Shown in pieces: positions 8,418 to 16,251 of a stretch of DNA of 32,794 nt. The DNA is taken from contig NZ_JPMX01000093.1 in NCBI RefSeq assembly GCF_000761485.1, positions 11,944 through 44,737 of the forward strand, in the 5' to 3' direction. The DNA is from Modestobacter caceresii (lineage in GTDB: Bacteria > Actinomycetota > Actinomycetes > Mycobacteriales > Geodermatophilaceae). The notes beneath the pieces were generated by a model. The model saw only the letters and a program-made list of their open reading frames with translations, ran no database searches and was not told where the DNA came from. A program made the translations under genes and the position numbers. Each line of letters starts with the position of its first letter. Positions within the stretch are counted from its first letter, which is position 1.

Positions 8418-8896
8418 AACTCGACATGGCGATCGAGGAGCTGCACCGCTCCGAGAACCACCTGGTCACCGTGCTGATGTCGATGTCAGACCGGCACAAG
8501 ACCGACCACGAGGTCTTCTACGTGTGCCGCGACATGGCCAAGTGGTCCAGGCAGCACGTGGCCGACCTCGCCGCCATCGGCCGCGACTTCGGACTCGATC
8601 TCGACCCGGAGGCCTCGGAGGACCCCGGCCCGCTGGCGGCGGTCCGGCAGCGAGCGTCGGAGCTCATGGGACGACGCTCGGCACCGGGGCTGCTGCTGCT
8701 CGCGGATCTGCGGCACCTGTACCGGGAGGCTGCCGGCACGTCGGTGGACTGGGAGCTGCTGGCCCAGGGCGCACAGGGTGCCAAGGAGAAGGAGCTGCTG
8801 GACCTGGCCGAACGGTGCCACCCGCAGTCGCTGCGTCAAACACGGTGGGCCAACTCGCACCTCAAGGTGACCTCCCCGCAGGTTCTGGCCAGTTGA
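8414..8896 (+). CDS. Helical protein coupled to the molybdoenzyme, unknown function
   Basis: A 160-residue, mostly alpha-helical soluble protein. Its ATG overlaps the molybdoenzyme stop (ATGA at 8414-8417), with GGGAGG upstream, so the two are translationally coupled. The start MKLDMAIEELHRSENHL and the spacing of Glu/His/Asp residues (E8, H11, H16, H31, H47) suggest a four-helix bundle of ferritin- or hemerythrin-like type, but I cannot assign a family or a metal site. There is no signal peptide or membrane segment. The context suggests a partner or maturation factor of the oxidoreductase. This is inference. Confidence 0.7.
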   Translation: MKLDMAIEELHRSENHLVTVLMSMSDRHKTDHEVFYVCRDMAKWSRQHVADLAAIGRDFGLDLDPEASEDPGPLAAVRQRASELMGRRSAPGLLLLADLRHLYREAAGTSVDWELLAQGAQGAKEKELLDLAERCHPQSLRQTRWANSHLKVTSPQVLAS

Positions 8897-9000
8897 CGAC
8901 TGACGGCCATGCAGGTCCGGTGGCCACCCGGATGGTGCTGAGGCCGCTGGCCACCCCGCTACCGCTCGGCTTCCTCGGCCTCGTTCTGGCGACGGTCATG
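8893..9000 (+). pseudogene. Fragment resembling the N-terminus of a GPR1/FUN34/YaaH-type transporter
   Basis: About 30 codons, possible starts GTG 8920 or ATG 8932, read MVLRPLATPLPLGFLGLVLA. This resembles the N-terminal segment before and within the first membrane helix of acetate/succinate-type YaaH permeases. The match ends after one helix, where the same frame runs into an unrelated CD-NTase-like tail. It is probably a deletion junction between two broken genes. Confidence 0.4.
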
Positions 9001-9360
9001 TTCGAACGGCGCAGCGGCCGGTACTGGGTGGAGAACCCGGTGTGCGCGGGGGAGAACTCCGCCGACAAGTGGAACGAGTACCCGCAGCGGCGACGCAAGT
9101 TCATCGGCTGGTACGAGCGGATCGCCCGCGACCTGGAAAGTGCGCTGGGCGAGCGCGGCGGCGCGCCGGCGGTCCACGAACGGCTGAAGCAGGCCTTCGG
9201 CGCCGACCCCGTCACCAAGGCGATCGGCGTGATCGGGGAGCAGTCTCGCCGGCTGCGGGAGGCCGGTGGTCTGCGGCTGGCCACGGGGGGACTGCTGACC
9301 GCCGGCGCCGGGCGGCCGGTGCGGGATCACAGGTTCTTCGGTGACTCCACGCCGGCGTAG
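8998..9360 (+). pseudogene. C-terminal half of a CBASS-type CD-NTase (SMODS nucleotidyltransferase) remnant
   Basis: The frame from about 9010 reads RYWVENPVCAGENSADKWNE, then PQRRRKFIGWYERIARDL, later AFGADPVTKAIGVIGEQSRR, and ends VRDHRFFGDSTPA. From memory this is the helical C-terminal half of SMODS/CD-NTase enzymes: an NPV...D-W segment after the nucleotidyltransferase core, an AFG..PV block and a terminal H-x-F-x-G tail. The catalytic core (GS motif and metal aspartates) is missing and the frame is joined to a transporter-like fragment. A stand-alone E2-like remnant follows directly, which is the usual gene order of type II CBASS without E1. No cyclic oligonucleotide can be made from this piece. 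Confidence 0.6.
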
Positions 9361-9361
9361 G

Positions 9362-9760
9362 CCGATCACCGTCGCGCAGCAAGCGTGGGCGTTGTGCGCC
9401 CGCTACCCCGACGTGCCGCGCCCGCTCGTTCAATCCGCCGGCTGACCTGGTGCGTGAAGCTCCAGCCGAGCCCACTGAGCGTGCGCCGCGCCGTCCGCCT
9501 CTCCTACGACCAGGCGCAGCGGCCGCGGGTGACGGTCGGCGACCCGCCGCTGAAGCGCCGCCCCGGGAGCCGCTGCCGCACGTGTTCCCCGGCGATGAGC
9601 TGTGCTTCTTTTACGACGAGTTCGTCAGCGGCCGGCACCTGATCGCCGACACGGTTGTGCCGTGCATCAGCGAGTGGCTGTTCCACTACGAGCTCTGGCT
9701 GAGCACCGGGGAATGGCACGGCGGCGGGCTGCACCCCGAAGAGGAACCGGCCGGCGGGCG
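9362..9760 (+). pseudogene. Stand-alone CBASS-associated E2-like protein, frameshifted
   Basis: Three consecutive frames together give a continuous E2-fold-like protein of about 130 residues. Frame 1 reads ITVAQQAWALCARYPDVPRP and stops. Frame 2 reads KLQPSPLSVRRAVRLSYDQ and RPRVTVGDPPLKRRPGS. Frame 3 reads PLPHVFPGDELCFFYDEF, then LIADTVVPCISEWLFHYELW and STGEWHGGG. The HVFPGDELC segment corresponds to the E2 active-site cysteine region (compare HPFSGDLC in the gene at 16371). Shifts lie near 9440 and 9570. It directly follows the CD-NTase remnant. I am fairly sure of the family resemblance, which I recall from small E2-like genes beside CD-NTases. Confidence 0.6.
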
Positions 9761-9902
9761 ACGCCGGGAGCGGTACACGCGAGCCCGACGGGCCCCGCGC
9801 CGGGGCACGCCGTCTGCACCTGGCTGAGCGCAGCGCCCGAGGGCCGCTGACCCCAGCTGTGGCCACCTCCCCGACGCGGAAGCGGCCACAGGAGGGGGGC
9901 GG

Positions 9903-10270
9903 TCATAGACCGGCTGGCGCGATGTTCGGCGAGCTCGAGGTCGACCTGTGGGTGAGCCGAGGCGGGTGAGGGCCGGGACGCCGAAGGTGTCGACGAGCAG
10001 CCGGGCCCAGGCGCGGGCTTCGGCGATGTCGGCGGTGAGTCGGTCGATGTCCTGTTGGGCGCTGGCGAGGGCGGCGTCGGCGGTGCGCCGAGCCTACCCG
10101 AGTCGGGAATGCCTCGGTGATACGTAGCTCCTCGGCCAGTTCGACGTAGGCGTCCTGCGTGTCGGCCGAAGGGGGCCGGCCGCTGACGGCGCCGGTATGT
10201 GCAACTTGCCGGACCTCGCGGGTGCGGCTGCGCCCCGGTCGCGGCTGACGTGGGATCCGGGCCGGCGCCA
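9903..10270 (-). pseudogene. Decayed minus-strand gene with coiled-coil segment, unidentified
   Basis: On the minus strand one frame reads DAYVELAEELRITEAFP (around 10100-10170). After a shift near 10095 another reads ADAALASAQQDIDRLTADIA and EARAWARLLVDTFGVP (around 9970-10080). The second block is a clear amphipathic helix. The two probably belonged to one small protein. I cannot name the family. The rest of 9830-10430 holds no supported gene. Confidence 0.35.
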
Positions 10271-10411
10271 CATTCGCTGAAGGGAACAACGATCGCTACG
10301 GACGGGCGCGAGCGTGTCCGCGTGCAGGTCAACATCCCGACCGACGACGCGGAGCCCCATCTGCCTCTGTACGCCCACCTCGTCGACCGCATGGAGGCGA
10401 CGTATCGCTGC

Positions 10412-10436
10412 CTGACCGGACGGGCCGTCCGGTCAG
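10412..10436. terminator. Perfect 11-bp hairpin at the end of the three-gene operon
   Basis: CTGACCGGACG and CGTCCGGTCAG form a perfect 11-bp inverted repeat with a 3-base loop. It overlaps the stop codon of the minus-strand gene at 10433. No T-tract follows, as is common for actinobacterial terminators. Confidence 0.55.
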
Positions 10437-11842
10437 GCTGATGCAGGGCCCGACCAGGTGAGCCGGTAGGACGCGGTGGTGCTCTGGAGGAAGCGGTCGA
10501 TCTCGGCCACGTCCAGCGGCGCGGGCAGCGGATGCCGGGGCGGGAGTGCGGCGAAGGCGGGTTGATAGCGCATGGTGCTGCCGGCGTCGAGGGGATAGGC
10601 GTCCTCGTCGACGCCGATGACCTGGCCCCGGACGCGTGCGGCCGATGCGGCCAGCTCGCGCCAGTGGTGCACCGGGACGACTCCGGGTGACCACAGCCCC
10701 TGGGAGAACAGGTTCACGTAAATCTCGTCGTAGGGGTCGGCGTGGTGCAGGTAGCGCTGCAGGTCCTCGAAGGAGGGTTGCATGTTGAACCGGAGCCAGA
10801 AGGGCACGGCACCGAGCCGCTGGGCCCACAGCGGGTCCCACTGGACGTAGGACTGAGGGAGCAGCCGCTCCGTCGGCAGACCGCGGCGGCGGTACCACCA
10901 GCGGTGCAGGTCGGCGACGAAGTCGCTGAGGTCCTGCGGTTCCTCGACCACGAGCCGCCGCAACTGGTAGCCGCACCGCTCGGCCAGCCGCTCCAGGTCC
11001 GGGCGCAGAGCCGGATCGAAGCCCCACTCGGCTTCCGGCCGCCGCGCATCCGTCTCGGGCGGCTCCCACCGGCGCCAGGGCGAGCGCTCCCGGGCCAAAT
11101 AGTCGGCGATCCGGGGGCCGCTGTCGTGGTACTCCTCCTCCGACACCCCGCCCAGGCAGCCGAACTGGAAGTACGCCCGCTCGCCGACCTGGCGGGTGCG
11201 CCAGGTGCGGGTGCACTCGACGAGCACGATGGTGCCGCCCGGCGCCAGGCGTTCCTCCAGGAACCGCTCCCAGGTTCGACCCAGGAGGCGGCGTTTGAGC
11301 CGCAGGTAGGCCATCCCCTCGAGCATCGGCCGGTCCTGCGCCGGGTCGTGCATGTGGTGCACGGCGACCTCCGGGTTGCGCTGCGCGACCAGCTGGGCCG
11401 TGGGCGCGAGCGCCTCCATCGCGGCGCGTGGATCGTCCGGATGGGTGCCGAGCTCGCGGACCGCGGCCAGCGTCGTCTGCGGCAGGTACGGCGCACGCAG
11501 CGCGGCGGCGAGGTGGACGGCGGCGCCGCTGGCTGAGCCGATCATGACCACCGGGTAGGGGCCGCCGGGGTACTGGGCGGTGACCCAGTCGGCGATGTCG
11601 TCGGCGCTGATCCGCCGGGCGCGGTCCAGGGGGATCCCTTGCTGCACGCCCATGGCGGAGAAGGTGCCGCGGCGCACCCGCGTCGGCAGCGACGACGTGA
11701 GGTCGGCCAGCAGCCGGGAGCTGGGTCCCACCGACATGCCGCGGTGGTCCTTACCGCGCAGGTACCGGCCCACCGCGCGGGCGGCGTTGACTCCGGAGTC
11801 GAAGTCCACCAGGTAGCGAGCCGCCCGCAACCGGGCGCTCAT
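10433..11842 (-). CDS. Unclassified 469-residue protein, third gene of an overlapping operon
   Basis: A 469-residue protein I cannot assign to a named family. The N-terminal part has an alpha/beta look, with PYPVVMIGSASGAAVHLAAA resembling a nucleophile elbow (G-S-A-S-G). The central segment GGTIVLVECTRTWRTRQVGE recalls an alpha/beta-fold strand-turn. The C-terminal half is rich in Trp and Arg (DFVADLHRWWYRRRGLP) and ends with a conserved-looking FLQSTTASYRLTW tail. No signal peptide or transmembrane helix is seen. ATG 11842 overlaps the stop of the upstream hydrolase gene (ATGA at 11839-11842), so the two are translationally coupled. With the SDR and hydrolase it may process a lipid or ketone substrate. 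This is inference only. Confidence 0.72.
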   Translation of the reverse strand: MSARLRAARYLVDFDSGVNAARAVGRYLRGKDHRGMSVGPSSRLLADLTSSLPTRVRRGTFSAMGVQQGIPLDRARRISADDIADWVTAQYPGGPYPVVMIGSASGAAVHLAAALRAPYLPQTTLAAVRELGTHPDDPRAAMEALAPTAQLVAQRNPEVAVHHMHDPAQDRPMLEGMAYLRLKRRLLGRTWERFLEERLAPGGTIVLVECTRTWRTRQVGERAYFQFGCLGGVSEEEYHDSGPRIADYLARERSPWRRWEPPETDARRPEAEWGFDPALRPDLERLAERCGYQLRRLVVEEPQDLSDFVADLHRWWYRRRGLPTERLLPQSYVQWDPLWAQRLGAVPFWLRFNMQPSFEDLQRYLHHADPYDEIYVNLFSQGLWSPGVVPVHHWRELAASAARVRGQVIGVDEDAYPLDAGSTMRYQPAFAALPPRHPLPAPLDVAEIDRFLQSTTASYRLTWSGPASA

Positions 11843-12603
11843 GCCGGCTCCCCGGCCAGCAGCGGCCGCACGATCCGCGCGAGTCGTTCGGGTGCTGACC
11901 AGTTGACGGTGTGCCCGACGCCGGGCACCTCTTCGAGGCGGCCGGCGGACAAGCGCCGGGTCACCTCCTCGGCCCACTCTCGCGGCACGACGGGGTCACG
12001 GGCGCCGCGGACGACGACGGTAGGCACCGGCACGTGCGGCAGCTTGCGCTCGATCGGATCGCTGAGCAAGTAGGCGAACGTGGCGGCGTAGCGCCTCGCG
12101 CCGCAGGCCGCCCAGTCGCGCAGCAGGACCGGGCCGAGGGTGGGCCGCTCCCACGGCGTGTCCGCCAGCAGCCGGCCCACCTGCTGCGGGAGCGTGCGGG
12201 CGCGGCGGTCGACGGTGGGGCCCACGAGGACCAGGGGGCCGAGCAGCTCCGGGGAGTGGACGGCGAGGTCGACGGCGGTCTGGCAGCCGGTCGAGTTGGC
12301 GACCAGCACCGCGCCTCCGCGGGCGGTGGCCCGCAGCCAGTCGGCCAGCGCTCGCGACTGCCCGCGCACGTCCAGCGCCCGGGACGGCCCGCGGGTGCGG
12401 CCGAATCCGGGCAGGTCCGGGGCGACTACCCGGGCGTCGCGGCGTAGCGCCCGGGCCAGCGGCAGGAAGTAGCGGTGCGAGCAGCCCAGCCCGTGCACGC
12501 ACACCACGGTCGGCGCGTCACGCGGGCCGAGCAGCGCGGCGTGGACACGGGTTCCGGCCGCGGCCGTGAACTCGTGGGTGTCCCAGCGGGTCAGCGGCCC
12601 CAT
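11839..12603 (-). CDS. Alpha/beta hydrolase
   Basis: A 254-residue alpha/beta-fold hydrolase. The oxyanion-hole segment is VVCVHGLGCSHRYF (37-39). The nucleophile elbow is ANSTGCQ with Ser104, the acid is Asp203 in VRGARDPVVP, and the base is His231 in PGVGHTVNWS. The nucleophile elbow is N-S-T-G-C instead of the common G-x-S-x-G. The product is probably an ester, lactone or epoxide-type hydrolase, and the substrate cannot be inferred. It overlaps the SDR gene by 13 bases at its start and the 469-residue gene by 4 bases at its end. Confidence 0.88.
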   Translation of the reverse strand: MGPLTRWDTHEFTAAAGTRVHAALLGPRDAPTVVCVHGLGCSHRYFLPLARALRRDARVVAPDLPGFGRTRGPSRALDVRGQSRALADWLRATARGGAVLVANSTGCQTAVDLAVHSPELLGPLVLVGPTVDRRARTLPQQVGRLLADTPWERPTLGPVLLRDWAACGARRYAATFAYLLSDPIERKLPHVPVPTVVVRGARDPVVPREWAEEVTRRLSAGRLEEVPGVGHTVNWSAPERLARIVRPLLAGEPA

Positions 12604-13562
12604 CGGCGTGCCGCCACCATGCCACCGGTGAGGAGGGCAGCGGTCGACGCGACGCGGCGCAGCGCGGTCTGGCGCCGGCCGTGCCAGCCCCCGGACACCG
12701 AGCCGGTGCCCGGCGCGGGCTCGAACAGGTTGCCCGACGTGGCCGGTGCGGGTTTGGTCCGGTACAGGTGCATCTTGTCGACCTGCGACCCCATCATCCG
12801 TTCAGCGAGCCCCGGTGCGAACTTGGACTGCATCAGCAGGTTGCGGGCCATCGGCCCGACCATCACCTCGCGGCGGGGGACCCGGATGAGGTCGACGATG
12901 GTGCGCGCCACCCGTTCGGCCGAGTACACCGGCGGCATCGCCTTGGCCTTGCGGCCGGTGTAGTTGGCGGTGTGGTCGAAGAACGGCGTGTCGATCGTCG
13001 GCGGCATCACCGTGCACACCTTGACGCCCTTCGCGCCGTCGAGCCGCAGCTCCTGCCGCAGGCTGGCGCTAAGCACCCGCACCGCCGCCTTCGCCATCGA
13101 GTACGCGTGGGTGTAGGGCTGAGGCACGACGGCGACGACCGAGGAGACGTTGATCAGCACGCCCTTGCCCTGATCCCGCAGGTACGGCAGGGCCGCGCGG
13201 GCGCCGTGCACGTATCCCATCACGTCCACGTCGATGATCCGGCGGAACTCCTCCAGTGGGATCTCCAGGAACGGCGCGAACGCGGTGACCGCGGCGCAGT
13301 TGACCCAGGCGTCGATCCGCCCAAACCGCTCCACCGCCCGCCGCGCGAGCGCCTGCACCGCGTCGGCGTCGGTCACGTCGGTCGGCACGGCCAGCGCCTG
13401 TCCTCCGGCGGCCTCGCACTCCCGCGCCACCTCGGCCAGCGCGTCGGCACGCCGGGCCGCCAGCACAACGGCGGCGCCCGCCGAGGCGCAGGCCAGCGCC
13501 GTGGCGCGACCGATGCCGCTGGACGCTCCGGTGACCACGACGACCGAGTCCCTCACCCGCAT
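12591..13562 (-). CDS. Short-chain dehydrogenase/reductase (SDR)
   Basis: A 323-residue NAD(P)-dependent SDR. The nucleotide-binding motif is TGASSGIG (11-18). The segment usually reading N-N-A-G is VNCAAV here. The catalytic residues are Ser140/141, Tyr154 and Lys158 (YSMAK). A C-terminal extension of about 80 residues is longer than in classical SDRs and ends in a weakly hydrophobic, Arg-flanked stretch (STAALLTGGMVAARRWGR), which could associate with the membrane. ATG 13562 was chosen because the fold begins 7 residues later, although no good ribosome site precedes it. It is the first gene of the operon, before the alpha/beta hydrolase and the 469-residue protein. Confidence 0.85.
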   Translation of the reverse strand: MRVRDSVVVVTGASSGIGRATALACASAGAAVVLAARRADALAEVARECEAAGGQALAVPTDVTDADAVQALARRAVERFGRIDAWVNCAAVTAFAPFLEIPLEEFRRIIDVDVMGYVHGARAALPYLRDQGKGVLINVSSVVAVVPQPYTHAYSMAKAAVRVLSASLRQELRLDGAKGVKVCTVMPPTIDTPFFDHTANYTGRKAKAMPPVYSAERVARTIVDLIRVPRREVMVGPMARNLLMQSKFAPGLAERMMGSQVDKMHLYRTKPAPATSGNLFEPAPGTGSVSGGWHGRRQTALRRVASTAALLTGGMVAARRWGR

Positions 13563-13996
13563 ACCGGGGCAGTTCCCGACCGGAGGACGGCCAAACACCC
13601 GCCGAGCAGCCTCGATGGCGTGGCGCGACGCCGCGTTGACCGGCGGGGTGGTAGCCAACGTGCCGAAGCACGCGGCGACGTCGTTTGCCGCCCCGTCGTT
13701 GTCGGCGCCGAAGCCGGCGCCCGCCCCGAAGCCGCCGCCGGCGCATGTTCCGGTTTGCGCCCCGGCACCGGCACCGGGATCTTGCCCCCGCCCCGGTGCC
13801 CGTTCCTGCGGGAACGTGCTATGACAGCTGCTCGGCGGCGCAGGCGGCTGATGCGGCCTCGGTGCGCGTCGCTCCCTGCTACGGCAGACACCTGGACGGT
13901 GACGGCGTCGGGATCGGGTGCGAGAACTGGCCGGCGTGGGTTGCTGCACCGCCCCGCTCTCCCGCAGGCGGGTGGGGCGCAGGCTGTTGGCTCGGG
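13563..13996. other. GC-rich low-complexity intergenic region
   Basis: About 430 bases upstream of the SDR operon. Between about 13690 and 13800 there is a low-complexity run of GCGCC/GCCGCC units, giving Gly/Ala-rich translations on minus and Pro/Ala-rich on plus. I see no family match and no RNA gene. It should contain the operon promoter, which I cannot pick out. Confidence 0.4.
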
Positions 13997-14227
13997 TCAG
14001 CCGGGGATGTTCCGTGGGTCGTGGCCGTAGGTCGACCGGTCGCGGATCTGCCCGGTGTGGCTGTGAACGAACAGCTCGACCTTCTCCTCCTTGGCGATCG
14101 TCCGGCCGGCCTCCTCGGCTTCGGCTTGGGTGGCGTAGTTGCCGATCGGCTCGTCCTGGTTTTCGCGGCGAACCAGCCATCCTTCGTGGTCATGGGGCAC
14201 GACGTGGATGTCGTGGCGTTCGGCCAT
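13997..14227 (-). CDS. DUF2188 domain protein
   Basis: A 76-residue small soluble protein. It matches the DUF2188 pattern: RHDIHVVPHDHEGWLVRREN, a middle YATQAEAEEAGRTIAKEEK helix and the tail HSHTGQIRDRSTYGHDPRN. The family has two short beta-alpha repeats and no known function. The ATG at 14227 is preceded by GGAGG at 6 bases' spacing, a strong ribosome site. It stands alone and diverges from the DUF6766 gene. Confidence 0.88.
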   Translation of the reverse strand: MAERHDIHVVPHDHEGWLVRRENQDEPIGNYATQAEAEEAGRTIAKEEKVELFVHSHTGQIRDRSTYGHDPRNIPG

Positions 14228-14676
14228 CTCCCACCTCCAGTGGTGTTGTCGGTCCTTGGCACATGGGCCATGAAGCGAGTTGGCAAACTCCGCACGGCGG
14301 GGAGCTTCGGCCGGGTCAAAGGGCAGGACCGTGGCGGTCGTGGGCGTCGGGACCGGTTTCACCGAGGAGTAGCTCGCCGCCCTGCTCCAGGGCACACCGG
14401 GACGGTGGAGTCCGCGACAGCGGCACCCCGCGCCGGCGAGAAGCTCTGCAGGCAGCGGTCAGTTCAACGTCTGCCCGAGCCCGGGTGGCCGGAGGGGCCG
14501 CCTTCCCGGCCTGATTCCGATGGCCGGGACCGGACGGACCGTCACCCGCCACATCCGGATGACGCCCTCGGTTCCCACCCGCGCAGCACCACCGGCGCTT
14601 CTCCCGAGGTGCGGCACGGTGACGACCTGACCAGGATCGTTCCAGTCGCCCCGACCACTGGACCGCAGGAGGAGTC
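14228..14676. other. Divergent intergenic region, no gene seen
   Basis: 450 bases between the DUF2188 and DUF6766 genes. Frames on both strands are Arg/Pro-rich without family features. Upstream elements of both genes should lie here, but none is clear by eye. Confidence 0.4.
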
Positions 14677-15072
14677 ATGGCCCGCCCGAAGAACCGGCCC
14701 CGATTCAGCAAGGCCTACTCATTCGGCATCGTCACCGGCCTGCTGTTCCTTCTGTCCTGGCTGGGACAGTTCATCTTTCAGGTGACCGAGGTCAGCAACG
14801 ACGCCCTCGAACACGGGACGACGTTCTCGTGGTCGGAGTTCTGGCCGCAGTTCTTCTCCGCGACGTTCGAGAACTGGCAGTCGGAGTTCCTGCAGTTGGT
14901 GTGGCAGGCGGCGGGCTTGTCCCTGTTCTTCTATTGGGGCTCGTCCCAGTCCAAGGAAGGCGACGAGCGGGTAGAGGCCAAGATCGATCGACTGCTAACC
15001 GAGCACGGTATCGATCCCGCCGAGTTCGAGTACCGGGAGGAAGACCGTGCCGAGGCGGAGCAGCGAATCTGA
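14677..15072 (+). CDS. DUF6766 family small membrane protein
   Basis: A 131-residue protein with two predicted membrane helices, about residues 16-36 (FGIVTGLLFLLSWLGQFIF) and 71-90 (LQLVWQAAGLSLFFYWG). A conserved acidic/aromatic loop, WSEFWPQFFSATFENWQSEF, lies between them. The tail is charged and cytosolic-looking (residues 95-131). I recognise the layout as DUF6766, whose function is unknown. The start is well supported: GGAGGAG lies 2 bases before ATG 14677. Confidence 0.85.
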   Translation: MARPKNRPRFSKAYSFGIVTGLLFLLSWLGQFIFQVTEVSNDALEHGTTFSWSEFWPQFFSATFENWQSEFLQLVWQAAGLSLFFYWGSSQSKEGDERVEAKIDRLLTEHGIDPAEFEYREEDRAEAEQRI

Positions 15073-15454
15073 CGTACACGCACTCACCCACGCCCTGAAG
15101 TCGCGCAGGACCGAGGGCACCTTCGACTACGACTCTGCCCATCGGGATCGCGCCGTGCCGCCCTCCTCCGCTCACGCAGCAGCGGGGAACAGGCGACGGG
15201 AAGCGGCCCACCTGCTGCGGCGTCAATCCGAGGTCGCACGTCAACTCCCGACGCAACTGACGTGGACGCAAGTAGTGCTGTGGGCAGGCGCCGCCGCTGA
15301 ACCGGCGCGCCCGTCCACCGGGCGTGCTGACCGCGTTGTCGCCGGTAGCGGCGGTGGGTCGTGGAGGCCCGTCGAGCCCCTGGATCGGTCTCGTGGCGAT
15401 TGACCGAGCAGGCGCCCTGTGTCGGGCCGTCACACCGGGGTACGGGCCCCCACC
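15073..15454. other. Intergenic stretch, no supported gene
   Basis: About 380 bases. A plus frame continues with Arg/Ala-rich sequence and a long minus frame is open across it. Neither has a ribosome site plus a recognisable domain. Confidence 0.4.
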
Positions 15455-15919
15455 ATGCGCAGCAGGCAGGTGTCGACCGGAGACATGATCGTGCGCGGCG
15501 TTGTCGCGGGAGTGGCCGGGACCGTCGTCATGACGGCCTTCCAGAAGCTCGTGGAGATGCCGCTCACCGGGCGCGGCGACAGCTACGCCCCCGCCGACTT
15601 CGCCGAGAAGGTGACGCCGGTGCACCCGAGCTCTCCGGAAGGGCGCCGGCGCTTGAACTGGGTCACCCACTTCGCGCTCGGAACCATGTGGGGTGCGGCG
15701 TACGGCATGGCCGCCGCCCGGGGCCTGCGCGGGCAGAAGGCCGTCAATGCCGTGTTCGGCGCGGTCTACGTCGGGGACGTGGCGCTCAACACGGCGCTGG
15801 GGCTGTACCGCCCGCTGCAGTGGTCGGCGAAGGACGTGCTCGTCGACGTCGTGGACAAGTACGTGCAGGCCCAGGGCACCGGTGCGGTGTTCGACCGTAT
15901 CCTCGCCCCGGCCAGGTAA
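15455..15919 (+). CDS. Small membrane protein, DUF1440/DUF6789-like
   Basis: A protein of about 154 residues with three to four hydrophobic segments: IVRGVVAGVAGTVVMTAFQ, then HFALGTMWGAAYGMAAARG, then AVNAVFGAVYVGDVALNTAL. The Gly-rich first helix and the central HFALGTMWG resemble small inner-membrane proteins of the DUF1440/DUF6789 sort. Start options are ATG 15455 and ATG 15485. Neither has an ideal ribosome site, so the N-terminus is uncertain by 10 residues. It is followed by a strong hairpin that separates it from the next operon. Confidence 0.72.
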   Translation: MRSRQVSTGDMIVRGVVAGVAGTVVMTAFQKLVEMPLTGRGDSYAPADFAEKVTPVHPSSPEGRRRLNWVTHFALGTMWGAAYGMAAARGLRGQKAVNAVFGAVYVGDVALNTALGLYRPLQWSAKDVLVDVVDKYVQAQGTGAVFDRILAPAR

Positions 15920-16045
15920 GGGAAACCTGTCCCACCCTCACGGCCGCGCCGGTCGGCGACAGTTGACCCCGCCCGCGATGCTCGTCGTGATCGATGGCGA
16001 CCAGCGGGCGCTGGGCGAGGTGCCGGGCTGACGGCTTCTCGCGCC

Positions 16046-16070
16046 GCTGACGGCCGCACCGGCCGTCAGC
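16046..16070 (+). terminator. Strong hairpin between the membrane-protein gene and the E2-E1 operon
   Basis: GCTGACGGCCG and CGGCCGTCAGC form a perfect 11-bp stem with loop CAC. A second hairpin follows at 16083-16099 (GCGACCG/CGGTCGC, loop CGA). Together they probably insulate the downstream operon from read-through. No T-tract is present. Confidence 0.55.
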
Positions 16071-16251
16071 CAGGCTTGCAAGGCGACCGCGACGGTCGCG
16101 AAGCTAGCGCCAGGCGGCAACGACACGTGCCACGCATGCGTGAGGGACGCCGACGGTCGACCCGTGGCAGCGGCGCAGTGCGCCGGAACTGTCGGAGGCC
16201 TGTGACACGGTCAAGACGTCGCCGATCACGGCGCCGGATGAAAGGAGCGCT

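Noticed and set aside
13690-13800. GCC-rich repeated sequence as a CRISPR or tandem repeat
   Set aside because: Irregular low-complexity run without defined repeat length or spacers.
14792-15670. Long minus-strand frame across DUF6766 and the next gene
   Set aside because: Runs antisense to two better supported plus-strand membrane-protein genes and has no recognisable domain.
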